A stretch of DNA of 64,000 nucleotides from the NCBI RefSeq assembly GCF_004379255.2, contig NC_056052.1, positions 12,804,589 through 12,868,588 of the forward strand. The letters run 5' to 3'. Shown here piece by piece: positions 1 through 9,892 of the stretch (position 1 is the first letter of the stretch; each line of letters begins with the position of its first letter). A model generated the notes under the pieces. That model worked only from the letters and a program-made list of their open reading frames with translations. It searched no databases and was not told the origin of the DNA. This stretch comes from Salvia splendens. Taxonomy: Eukaryota > Streptophyta > Magnoliopsida > Lamiales > Lamiaceae. The position numbers were made by a program, and so were the translations under genes.

Positions 1-1272
1 TTGCAAGATGGCTCAATGAAGATTCTGACTGGAGTGAGGTTCATTCCAGAGGTGAAAAGGAACCTCATATCACTGGGAATGTTGGAAGAGAAGGGTTTCA
101 CCATTGTGATGTGTCAGGGAAAGATGCTTGTGAAATCTGGGAATGCAGTAATGATGGAGGCTGACAGAGAGCATGTGCTTTACTATCTTAATGCAAAGAC
201 AGTTGGTGGAGAGAGCAATGCGGTTTTAGAAGAGTCCTTAAAGCTGTGGCACATGAGGCTGGGCCACCCAGCTGAAGGGACCATGAAAGAACTCATCAAG
301 AAGGGTCTGATTCCTGGAGAATTCAAGAAAATGGATCCATGTGAGCAATGCATACTTGGTAAAGCAAAGAAGGCACCCTATTCAACAGGTACTCACTCAT
401 CTACAGCCCCATTAGACTACATACATAGTGATCTCTGGGGCCCTTCACCTGTAAGCTCAATTGGTGGTGGGAAATACTACCTTGCTATTATTGATGACTA
501 CACTAGGAAATTGTGGGTGTACATACTGAAAGAAAAGTCAGAAACATTCACAAAATTCAAGATGTGGTGTAAGGAGGTGGAGCTAGAGAAGGGAAGGAGT
601 GTTAAATGCCTAAGAACTGATAATGGCTTAGAGTACTTATCTGCTGAGTTTGACTTGTTTTGCAAAGAGAAGGGTATGAGGAGGCACAAAACTGTTCCTA
701 ATAATCCTCAACAAAATGGTGTTGTAGAGAGGATGAATAGGACTATCCTAGAGAGGGTAAGGTGCTTGCTACTCAGTTCTGGTCTGAGCAGCAGATTTTG
801 GGGTGAAGCTGTGTATACAGCAGCCTATCTCATTAACAAATGTCCATCCACTGCTCTAAAGTCTGAAACCCCTGATTACATGTGGTATGGAGCTCATACT
901 GACTACTCAAAGTACAAGGTGTTTGGGTGTGCAGCCTATGCTCATGCTAGGCAAAGCAAGCTTGAAGCTAGGGCTCTGAAATGTATCTTGCTGGGATATC
1001 AGAGGGGTGTTAAGGGGTATAGACTCTGGTGTATTGAGCCTGGTAAACAGAAAGTAATTGTGAGCAGGGATGTGGTGTTCTTGGAGGATCAGATGGCCTA
1101 CTTGAAAGAGAAGCTGGAATCCAGTGAAGTTGAGGGTGATTTCTTCAAGGTGGAGCCTGTGGGACTTGGCCTAGGAGCAGGTGGAGCTACTGACTCAGAA
1201 ACTGAGTCTGAAAATGATGATACTCTATCTCAGGAACAAAGGAGTAATGAGCCTACAGCTGATCCTAACTGA
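1..1272 (+). pseudogene. copia polyprotein, GAG-pre-integrase and integrase part (5' truncated by window, ends at premature stop)
   Basis: This is the integrase section of a copia polyprotein. It begins with the tail of the protease/pre-integrase region. The zinc-binding motif comprises the HxxxxH around residues 83-89 and CEQC near 114-117. The catalytic triad is D144 (HSDLWGP), D207 (RTDNGLE) and E243 (NGVVERMNR), which gives the D-D-35-E spacing expected of an active integrase. A GYRLW...VIVSRDVVF block follows, the usual copia integrase C-terminus. The frame is closed by TGA at 1270-1272. The next 63 bases and the RT section continue in the same frame, so this is one gene split by one nonsense codon rather than two genes. 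The true start is outside the window. Confidence 0.92.
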
Positions 1273-2976
1273 GAATATCAGATTGCAAGAGATAGAGGAA
1301 GAAGGAAAGCAAAGCCCCCTGAGAAATATTCTGATGTGGTCTACTATGCTCTTTGTGCTGCAGAGAGTGTTGATGGTGCAGATCTTCTCACCTATAAAGA
1401 AGCCATGAGGAGTAAAGATAGAGAAAGGTGGATACAAGCCATGAATGAAGAAATAGAGTCTTTACTCAAGAACAAAACCTGGAGTTTGGTGGACAAATCC
1501 AAGCTGAACACAGATGGAAAAGAAAGGAAACTGATCAGCTGCAAGTGGTTGTTTAAAAAGAAGGTGGAGACCACTGAAAAAGACAGAATCAGGTTCAAAG
1601 CAAGACTGGTGGTAAGGGGATTTACACAGCAAGAAGGAGTTGACTTCAATGAGGTGTTTGCTCCGGTTGTTAAGCACACATCTATTAGGATTTTGTTGGC
1701 TGTGGTGAATCAGCTAGATTGGGAATTGCAGCAGCTTGATGTGAAGACTGCCTTCCTAAATGGTGACCTAGAGGAGACTATCTTCATGGAACAGCCAGAG
1801 GGCTATGTGAAGATTGGAGAAGAAAGCAAGGTGTGCTTGCTACAAAAGAGTCTTTATGGTCTTAAGCAAAGTCCTAGACAGTGGAACAAGAAGTTTGATG
1901 TACAAATGAAGAAGATTGGCTTCATTAGATCAGAGTTTGATGACTGTATCTACATAAAGAAGTCAGGCAGAACTCCTATTGCCTATCTATTACTTTATGT
2001 GGATGATATGCTGCTTGCAGGACCTTCTTTGACAGAAATTCAGAAAGTTAAGGAGGATTTGAAGTCTAGCTTTGAGATGAAGAATCTGGGAGAAGTTAGG
2101 AAGATCCTAGGCATAAATATTCTGAGGGATAGAGGTTGCAAGAGGCTGTGGATGCTTCAAACTGACTACATTGAAAAGGTCTTGCAGAAATTCAAAATGG
2201 AAAATGCAAAACCTGCATCAACCCCACTATCACAGAGCTTTAGACTATCTAAGGAGCAGGCGCCTAAAACTAAGCAAGAGGCTGAGGAAATGGAGTCTGT
2301 CCCCTATGCTAGTGTGGTTGGAAGTGTTATGTACACAATGATATGTACCAGACCAGACCTTGCTCATGCAATTTCAGTGGCTAGTAGATACATGGCTGAC
2401 CCGGGGAAGGAGCATTGGAATGCCCTTAAGTGGATTCTGAGGTACATGAAATCAACCAGTGGCTGGGGAGTTGTTTTCAATAGCTGGGAAGGTGAATCTG
2501 AGGAGGTTGTTCAGGGCTACTGTGATGCAGACTTTGCTGCAAACCTGGACAACAGAAAGTCCCAAACAGGCTACCTTTTCACCATGTTTGGAACTGTGAT
2601 CAGCTGGAAATCAGGTTTACAAAGTGTTGTTGCTCTCTCAACAACAGAATCAGAGTATATGGCTCTCACTGCAGCTGTACAGGAGAGTTTTTGGATCCAG
2701 GGAGTGATTTCTGAATTTGGTTTTAACCAAAAGACAATGGTGATTCATTGTGATAGTAGTTCAGCTATGTGCTTGGCTAAACATCAGTTTTTCCATGAGA
2801 GGAGCAAGCACATAGACATAAGACTACATTTTATTAGAGATGAGATTGAAAGAGGGAGAGTGAAGGTGGTAAAGATTAGCACCTTGCACAATCCAGCAGA
2901 TATGCTAACTAAATCTCTAAGTAGAGATAAGTTTGATCATTGTAAGGAATTGATCAACGTTTGCTGTAAGAACTGA
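1273..2976 (+). pseudogene. copia polyprotein, reverse transcriptase and RNase H part
   Basis: This continues the preceding integrase section in the same frame after a TGA. The first Met is at 1336, but the bases between the stop and that Met still encode typical copia linker sequence, so the Met is not a native start. The RVT_2 domain begins near 1430 and has the catalytic YVDD at 1996-2007. The copia RNase H begins around 2515 with YCDADFA and carries ALSTTESEYMA and the terminal HNPADMLTK motif near 2890. Apart from the upstream stop, I see no frameshift or nonsense codon. The product would convert the element's RNA to cDNA in cytoplasmic particles. With the stop in place it would need readthrough to be made. 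Confidence 0.92.
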
Positions 2977-2985
2977 AGTGAGCCC

Positions 2986-2998
2986 TTAGGTGGAGAAT
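2986..2998 (+). other. copia polypurine tract
   Basis: A purine-rich TAGGTGGAGAAT stretch sits directly before the 3' LTR, 10 bases after the polyprotein stop. This is where plus-strand cDNA synthesis would be primed. Confidence 0.7.
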
Positions 2999-3399
2999 TG
3001 TAATAATAGAGTGCTCATTTCAGTTGTAAGAAGAAGGCAGAAGAAGTAAGAAGAAGGCTGATGAAGAAGGAAGAAGAGTTTGAAGAACTAGCCGTTGGAA
3101 AGTTAGTTAGGTTGTTGTAAAGAGCAGTTGACAGCTCTTGGTTTCTTGTTTCTTGTTTTCATTCAGTTAGTAGCAGTTACTACTTCTTGTAGTAGCTTAA
3201 ATAGAGCAGTTGCTCGTGTATGTAGATTAGAGATTGATATTCATTCAATAAAATAGATTCCATTTTCTCCAAGAAATCGCCTACTTCCAATACTAGAGTG
3301 TAGTGTGTGTTTTCTGCATAAGTGTGTGAGTACTTCACATTACAGTGAGTGTGTGTGATCTATTCAAGAGTGTGTAAGCGTTGTGTGTTAATCCTAACA
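2999..3399 (+). repeat. copia 3' LTR (401 bp)
   Basis: The LTR starts TGTAATAATAGAG just after the polypurine tract and ends TCCTAACA, giving TG...CA termini. A polyadenylation-like AATAAA lies at 3247-3252, with a weak TATA-like TTAAATAGA upstream near 3195. The partner LTR is outside the window. Confidence 0.85.
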
Positions 3400-3456
3400 G
3401 GACTGAAAAAGACTCTCGGGTCCAGTGCGGAAAGAAAAATTGCTTTGATACCACTT
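3400..3456 (-). other. Family-D gypsy leader stub with primer-binding site
   Basis: Read on the minus strand, the LTR end TGACA is followed by a few bases and then TGGTATCAAAGC, a one-base variant of TGGTATCAGAGC, which is complementary to the 3' end of initiator tRNA-Met. The same sequence follows each LTR end in the array at 51-56 kb. The rest of the internal region is replaced by the copia element ending at 3399. Confidence 0.75.
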
Positions 3457-5542
3457 TGTCACGCCCGCATTTTCAAAGGATAGAAAACACGGTTGATCGC
3501 GACTAGGAGGGATTAAAGAAGCGGGGAAGAAAGGGGAAAACAACACAACTCGACCATAGCTCGAAAGAAATGGGAATAGTTTGAATAAAATCAGAGTATC
3601 ATTTCAACAATCTCAACATACATGACAAGGAATGCGGCCACATTCAAAGTCACTAGACCGGCCAACTCGAAGAGATAGAGCACGATCTACGTGGTGTACA
3701 CTAGCCTAAGTAGGAACTCACTTCCTAGTCAGACCCGAATTCGATTTCAATAGGTCTAGTAGGGACAACTCCCTTGCTAAACAAACAGATAGGCATTTCT
3801 CAAATAAAAACATGGCATGACATTCCCTCTGCAAACTTTATTTTCCTCAAAAACGTATTTGAAGCGTAAATCATTTTTCTCTGTCAAGGTCGAGCATCAT
3901 CTCACATCACATCAACAAGTCGAGCAAATCACAAATCACTCGATAAATCAACACATGTATCACATAACATCACTTTCACTTAAATCATTTCACTTTAAGC
4001 ACATAAATCACGTCATCATCGAATAAAATTAATAATACTTGCAATCTCAGTAAAAAGGAATTTCGTCACATAAAATGATGCTCGAATCAAAATATTAAAA
4101 CTAAAGCTCTTGAAAGTATTTAGTTCGAAAGCCCACAAAATACTTAGTTAGAAAGCCCACCTCGATTATTTAAAGCCTTAACTCCTCTTTTCGTTCCATT
4201 CCCGAAACGCCTATATGAAAAACCTCGTCTGGTGAAGCATCTTTAATCAGCCCAATAATTTGTTTGATTAGTCTGTCCAGAATAGCTCCTTTATTTCCAT
4301 CGGCTCATTCCATGACATCCTTGAATTAAATCACTAGCTTAATACTTTATCACTCTCAATCTATAAATTATTAGTTTGAAAAGGAAAGGCCCAACCTCTT
4401 TCTTTCTCTCCAACGTGAAGCTCAAAAGGAAATGGGATTTGAAACCCCCCGAATCTTTTCTCTTTCTCCCTCCGTCGTCTACTCTATCTCTCTGTTTCTC
4501 TTAAATCAAAAATACCAAATTGAAGATTTCAAACTCTCCATCAATTCCTCAATGCCATCCCCCTTACTGAAATTTTCCTTTCTTCTCCCAAAATTGACAC
4601 CGCCTACATTCCTTCTTCTCTCTCGATCAGCGCCGTCTCTCTCTTTTTACTTTCCCAAATTTCTCCAAGCCAAAGCCGCCTCCTTTGTTTCTCGGACTCC
4701 CTCTCAATCTTTCACAAAATCAGAGGCTCACCCATGTCTCCAATCCCTCGGCATAACTCGGCACCGCCGCCACTGTTCTTCGCTGATTTGCCGACACGAG
4801 CTGCTGTCCACCGCTGCACGGTGCTGTTCGCACACAACGCCGGCACCATTGCTGCTTTTCTCCCACCGTCGCTGCTGTTCGCGAGCTGCTGTCACGGTGC
4901 TGTTCGCACCCAACGCCGGCATCGTTGCTGCTTTCCTCCCGTTGTGGCTGTGCGCGATCCAGCCCAGAGCCGAGGTCGCGTCGCCGCTGCTGCTCGGTCG
5001 TGATGCAAGACTGAAGCCGCCGCTGTCGTCGCGGTCAGCGCCAGTTCCGATTCCTGAACATGCCGGGTTTGAAATTGAGATGGAACTGAGAATCCTCTTT
5101 GCTGATTTTTTACTCCGGAACTCTCTGCTTTCACTTGGGTGTTTCCTCTCAATTTGTGAACTATGGAGCAGATTAAGGAGTATAGAATGAGATGTAAATC
5201 AGCAGTTTGCAACGTTGTGTAATTTGGAATTCTGTTTGTGCAGGAGATGGAGAGTAATGCTTGTAACTGCAGATCATGGCCAAAAATTCCTCAACAGAAA
5301 AGGGAGTGGCTGACTTTGTGCGATTGCAATAACAATGAGGCTCACTTGGGCTCTTAATAATTGGGCTCCCTCAAGAAAAGAATTGGCTTGATAAAAAAGA
5401 ACGGAAACGATCATGGCCCGATTTCTATTAACGGCTTTAGCCCATTCTATTAATCATCGAAAAGAATTGAAGGCGAAATTTTCAGCTACGTAAACAACAT
5501 TTTGGAGAACAAATAAAAGGTAGAAAAAGTCGGGGTATTACA
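3457..5542 (-). repeat. Family-D Ty3/gypsy LTR (2086 bp)
   Basis: On the minus strand the LTR begins TGTAATACCCCGACTTTTTC (5542) and ends GCGGGCGTGACA (3457). Its closest relative in the window is the LTR at 56492-59108. It contains the LTR block CATGACAAGGAATGCGGCC near 3622 that is shared by all the gypsy families here, and a GC-rich section at 4730-5050 with an internal near-tandem duplication. Long ORFs in it, such as one at 4432-5190, are low-complexity and antisense to the element, so I do not call them genes. Confidence 0.82.
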
Positions 5543-7573
5543 GTAGTGGTCGTTGGACGTGTCTTCATTCCATACACAGCTTTCCCGGAGCGGGCCACTA
5601 CAAACTTGGCAGTCATTGGGCGTAGGCGGTCGCCGACAGTGTTGCAGCGGCCGCTGGACGCACCCAGAATCTCCAGATTTCCAACTTCGTGTTTTGACTC
5701 CTTTTTAGGCTCAAATATGCACATTTCTTACAAAACATGTCAAAACACCAAAATAGATAAAATATGCAAATAATTGGCATGTAATGCAACTTTGACATTA
5801 AAAATGGACCAAATAATGGCCTTAAAACTGTGCAAAATCCGAGCGTATCATGAATCACGTAGTGAAAGTAATCCCCGAAAACGTCGCCAAAAACTTTATG
5901 CAATTTTTATTAACACAAATTCTCTATCGAACATAGGTTAGTATAGCAAAAGGTTAGTACTATATACCAAACACTGGGAAAACGAACACAAATTATCTAT
6001 CGAACACAAGTTAGTATAGCAAAAGGTTAGTACTGGATATCAAACACTGGGAAAACGAACACAAATTATCTATCGAACACAAGTTATTATAGCAAAAGGT
6101 TAGTACTGGATATCAAACACTAGGAAAACGAACACAAATTATCTATCCTCTACTAGGCTTCTTCTACTATTTTTGAAAATAAAACTTGTGAAAGCAAAAG
6201 AAAGTATGATTGCAGATAAAACATAGAGAGAAATCAAATGAGATAAGGGAATTCCAGGGATATGCTTTCGCAGATATGCTTATACAAATTTCTTCTAAAC
6301 ATTAGGGGCGTTAAACCAAGATTAATAACTCCTAAAAGCTCCTAAGACTCCTATTGTTCTCGCTCTCAATTAACAGTGTCATTTTAAGGGAAGCTAATTG
6401 TAATGGCAACAAAGCTCTTCTAACTCACGAACCTCCTTTCACGATTATGTTGCAAGTCAATAGATCATCACAGAATGTGTCACTCAAACGTGAAGCAATT
6501 ATCCAACACTTATAATAGAAGCGAAGTAATGAACTAAACGGATATTAAATAAATAGGAATTGTATAACCAAAATTGCTAGTAACACATCTGTAGAATTTT
6601 ATGAGCTTAGTTACAAACGATAGACTAATCTAAAAGCATAGTTTGTAGGGAAAACATAGAAAACAGAAAATCTACGAATGATAAAACACAAATGTTGAAT
6701 TGTAGCCTTGATCTTCTCTTGAATCCTTCTTCAAACACATTGAACTTGATGAACAATGGAAGAACTCTCAAAATATTCAATATTGGAAAATATGCAGCAA
6801 AAGATATTGTTGATAAGACTTGAGGGGGTAATTATAGCCTTATTTTGGTGCTCCATAATTATGGCAAATATTTTCGTGCTTTCCTAGCGGGCCGCTGCAC
6901 TTTGTTCCGCGATCGCTGCAATGTGTTATGTAGCTTCTGCCGCTTAAACAGCTGTCGCTGGCAATCATCCCGTAGCTACTGGATCTTCCGGAGCGGTCGC
7001 TGTACACAACCCAGTGGTCGCGTGTTCTTCTTTTCAGCTCAACTTTTCGAAAATGGACTGCTACTGGTTCAGCGGTCGTTGGCGGCCAGCAGTCACTGGT
7101 TGAGTTTCAGTGGACCGCTGGATTGCTCGAATATTCCAGATTTCCATCTTCGACTTTTTGCTATCTTTTTTTGCACTATTTTGCACATTTTTCACAAAAC
7201 ACGTCCAAATATCAAAATAGGTAAAATATATAATTAATGGACACGTAATGCAAATTTGGCACTCAAAATGGACCAAATAATGGCCTTATAACTGTGCAAA
7301 ATCATAGTGTATCAGTTTATACAGTTCCAAATATCCATTTTGTTCATTGCTTGCTTTATTCTGAGTAGTGGAGAATGCTTCATGTTTGAGTGACACGTTC
7401 TGTGATGATTTCTGGCTTGCAAAGTAATCGAGAGGGAGTTTGCATGTTAGAAGGACTTAGATAACACTACAATTAATTTTCCTTAAAACTATACTTTTAG
7501 TTGAGAGTAACCCTAGGCTACTTCCACCAAGACAAACATTCCATTGGCTCCACAATTATGGATACACCACCAT
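5543..7573. mobile_element. Scrambled Athila/Tat-like LTR remnants
   Basis: No coding sequence is visible. Two homologous blocks in the same orientation, about 5660-5855 and 7130-7315, share CCAAATAATGGCCTTA and GTGCAAAATC, sequence I associate with Athila/Tat-type LTRs. The block near 6330-6510 is homologous to 7365-7573 in inverted orientation; both carry TTTGAGTGACAC..TCTGTGATGAT. The region is therefore at least two LTR fragments lying head to head. GCGGTCGCTG-type motifs recur at 6880-7130. Confidence 0.5.
5912..6147 (+). repeat. 73-bp tandem repeat, about 3.2 copies
   Basis: Units start at 5912, 5985, 6058 and (partial) 6131, each with AACACAAATTATCTATC, giving a period of exactly 73 bases. 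Copies differ by only a few substitutions. The repeat lies inside the Athila-like LTR remnant. Confidence 0.85.
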
Positions 7574-8460
7574 TGTCATGACCGCATTTTCTATGGATAG
7601 AAAACACGGTTGATCGCGACTAGGAGAGGGTTAAAGAAGCGGAGAAGAAAGTGGGAACAACAAAATAATTGGGAATAACTCGAAATAACAGGAATAGCTC
7701 AAATACAATCAGAGTATCTCAATAATTAACAACTCAAAAAAAGAATATTATCTCTGCAATACAAGAACTCAAAAGAAAGACAACTAGATGTGGGTTACCG
7801 CTACCGCTGCTGGATCTTTGCCTCCCCGCTGCAGCCGCTGAGATCGTCACTGAACGGATGTTGCTGCTCCGCCGGGACAGACTGTCGTGCCGCTATTGCT
7901 CGTTGCTGTTCTCTTTCTCTCTCTCTGACAATTCGCCGCCGCTGCCGTCCCCTATTTCTCTCTCAATTTGTTCTCAATTCCAGAAAGAACTCATCGCCTA
8001 CATTCTCCTATCCATCTCGATCTTGAAGAATTTGACTTGGGGTAACTCTCTAACTCACGGTTCTTTCCCTATTTCTATCTCAGATTTATGAAAGATGGAG
8101 ACGTGTGATATATAGATGAAACCCTTTCTTGTTCCTATTTTTCAGGTGGTGCTGCCAAAATTTCCATAACAGAAAAGGAGTGGCTGATTTTTGTGCAACA
8201 GAAAAAATAGTGAGAGTAATCTAGTAGGAGTATTTAATTCCTCCAATGATTAGGTTGCATAATCAAAATGGACTCCAAATGGAAAAATTAATAAAAGACT
8301 TTGGGCTCAAAAGGTTTCCTCAAGACAAAGAATTAAATAATTGCTATAGGCCCAAATTGTATATTATTTTCCAACAGGAATGAAAGGTGAAAAATCGGCT
8401 TAAAATTAGACACACTCTCGAGAACAGCTATAAAAATATTGAAAAAGTTGAGGTGTTACA
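7574..8460 (-). repeat. Solo gypsy LTR (887 bp) with 5-bp TSD
   Basis: On the minus strand the LTR starts TGTAACACCTCAAC (8460) and ends GCGGTCATGACA (7574). ACCAT occurs immediately on both sides, at 7569-7573 and 8461-8465, as a target-site duplication. No internal region is attached, so this is a solo LTR left by intra-element recombination. Its termini resemble family D, but it is much shorter and I did not see the shared conserved LTR core, so it is a separate or internally deleted subfamily. Confidence 0.85.
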
Positions 8461-8918
8461 ACCATAAATGCATACCTATAATTAACTTAGTCTAAAGGAC
8501 AAATTCAAGCAACCTACAAGTAGGGATTTGGATATTAATCTCACTAGGGAGATGCTCTCAAATAAGTCTTCAAAATATCATTCATCAAAAGTCTGCAAAT
8601 AAAGGTCTTACAAATAGTATTTATAGCTAGGGTTGGAATCCCAAGAAAAGGGTCGAAAATAAGTGAAAAACGTCTAAAAGCGGTAAAATTATTTGCATTT
8701 AGTTGTTTATTGCATTTGTTGTTTATTGCTTTCAAACTGTTTTTAGTTTTTAAAATCTCCAAAATTATCGGGTTTCCAAATAGTGAACAAAGTTTAGTAA
8801 AAGGTAGCCAGTCTGTGACTTTATTCCCCGTGTTCGATATCCGGTACTGACCTTTAGCCAAACTATATATACTCTATATACTTTGCAGGTTTATTTAGTA
8901 CTAATAAAAAATGCATCA
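8461..8918 (+). repeat. Athila-like LTR end (plus orientation)
   Basis: This continues the LTR remnant interrupted by the solo LTR. CCCCGTGTTCGATATCCGG at about 8827 matches the block that typically precedes the 3' end of Athila/Tat LTRs. The likely LTR terminus is ATGCATCA at 8918. The expected primer-binding site does not follow; a minus-strand gag remnant does, so this end is a junction between two elements. Confidence 0.5.
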
Positions 8919-9887
8919 CCTGCGCTTGGAAATCTTGTTCTCCTGAATGCACATAACTAGGATACACCTCCTCTTGACTCGACGCAACCTTCACCTTCTC
9001 CACAGGAGCCGATTGTGTATTTTTCTCCATGGTAGACAATATAGTTTTTTCCAATCCATCCATTCGTGCCTCCATCCTATCCTTTGTTGTGTCCACAGTG
9101 GTGTTTGCTGCCACCCGTCTCATTATCAGGGCTTTGGGAGAGTCATACGCTTTCTAAGCATTTACTAGCCTCTTCAGTACCCTCTTGCCTTCACTTACCC
9201 TTAGTTTCGAGAAATCACCTCCACTGGAAAAATTCATCAGATCCATGCTCTCGGGTGTCATCCCTTCATAGAAATTGTTGAAGATTTCCGCCTCCATCAT
9301 ATGGTAGTTTGGGAGGTAGTCCAACATTCCCTTGAACCTATTCCAATACTGAGTCAAAAGCTCAGTGCAATCCTGATGGGCTCTTTTGATCTCCTTCTTC
9401 AACGCATTAGTCTTTGTGGAAGGGAAGAAGTAATCCAGAAACTGAGATCTAAAATCGGCCCACATTCTGATAGAGTTGGGTGGTAGCCTCATGAACTAAG
9501 TATCGGCTTCTGCTTTTAAAGCGAAAGGGATCACCCTAAGCCTGTAGTCATCCTCGATCGATCTAGCTGGATGTTTTTTAATCCCACAAATCTTGCAGAA
9601 GTCGTGTAAGAATTCACATGGGCTCTCGGTTGGTCTCCCATAATATTGGGGCATGACGGCCAGTACGTTGTTCTTCACATCTATATTTGCCTGCCCTGGG
9701 GTCACCACTATTGCCTGAGCTGGTTCTCCAGGAAAGTAAGCGTTGAGAGATCCAATCTCGGGATCGTTATCTACAAGTGCGGCCATCCTTACTTGTCCTT
9801 CTTCTAAAATGGTGTCCTTTTTCAACTTAGCAAACAGGTTCTGATCTTCTTCCCCTTATGAGCTTGTATTAGAGCTTATATTAGATG
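8919..9887 (-). pseudogene. Athila-like gag, main part (broken by three stops and an insertion)
   Basis: Read from 9887 down, this is a plant gypsy gag (Retrotrans_gag type). Recognisable segments are NVLAVMPQYYGRPTESPCEF near 9660-9600, WADFRSQFLDYFFPSTKT near 9455-9405, and the following ERF-type helix region to about 9210. Three in-frame stops break it: TAA near 9856, TAG at about 9493 and TAG near 9151. The frame runs through each of them unchanged. The frame is lost at about 8913, where LTR sequence begins. Upstream the gene continues beyond the 12-kb element B at 21971-22092. Gag would form the virus-like particle; this copy cannot. Confidence 0.8.
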
Positions 9888-9892
9888 GACCT
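9888..9892 (+). repeat. Target-site duplication GACCT (left copy, element B)
   Basis: GACCT precedes the 5' LTR and is repeated at 21966-21970 directly after the 3' LTR. Five bases is the usual size for gypsy insertions. Confidence 0.93.

Larger units (their letters stand above)
1..3399 (+). mobile_element. Ty1/copia LTR retrotransposon, 3' part (Tork/TNT1-like)
   Basis: The window opens inside the polyprotein, so the 5' LTR, primer-binding site, gag and protease lie outside. The domain order integrase, then RT, then RNase H is diagnostic of Ty1/copia; Ty3/gypsy has integrase last. The integrase reads like the TNT1/Tork lineage. The 3' LTR runs 2999-3399. The element abuts the leader of a family-D gypsy element at 3400, so it probably inserted into that element. 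The target-site duplication cannot be tested without the left end. Confidence 0.93.

Noticed and set aside
4432..5190. 252-codon ORF in the family-D LTR
   Set aside because: Low-complexity Ser/Leu/Arg-rich translation, antisense to the LTR, with an internal near-tandem duplication; no recognisable domain.
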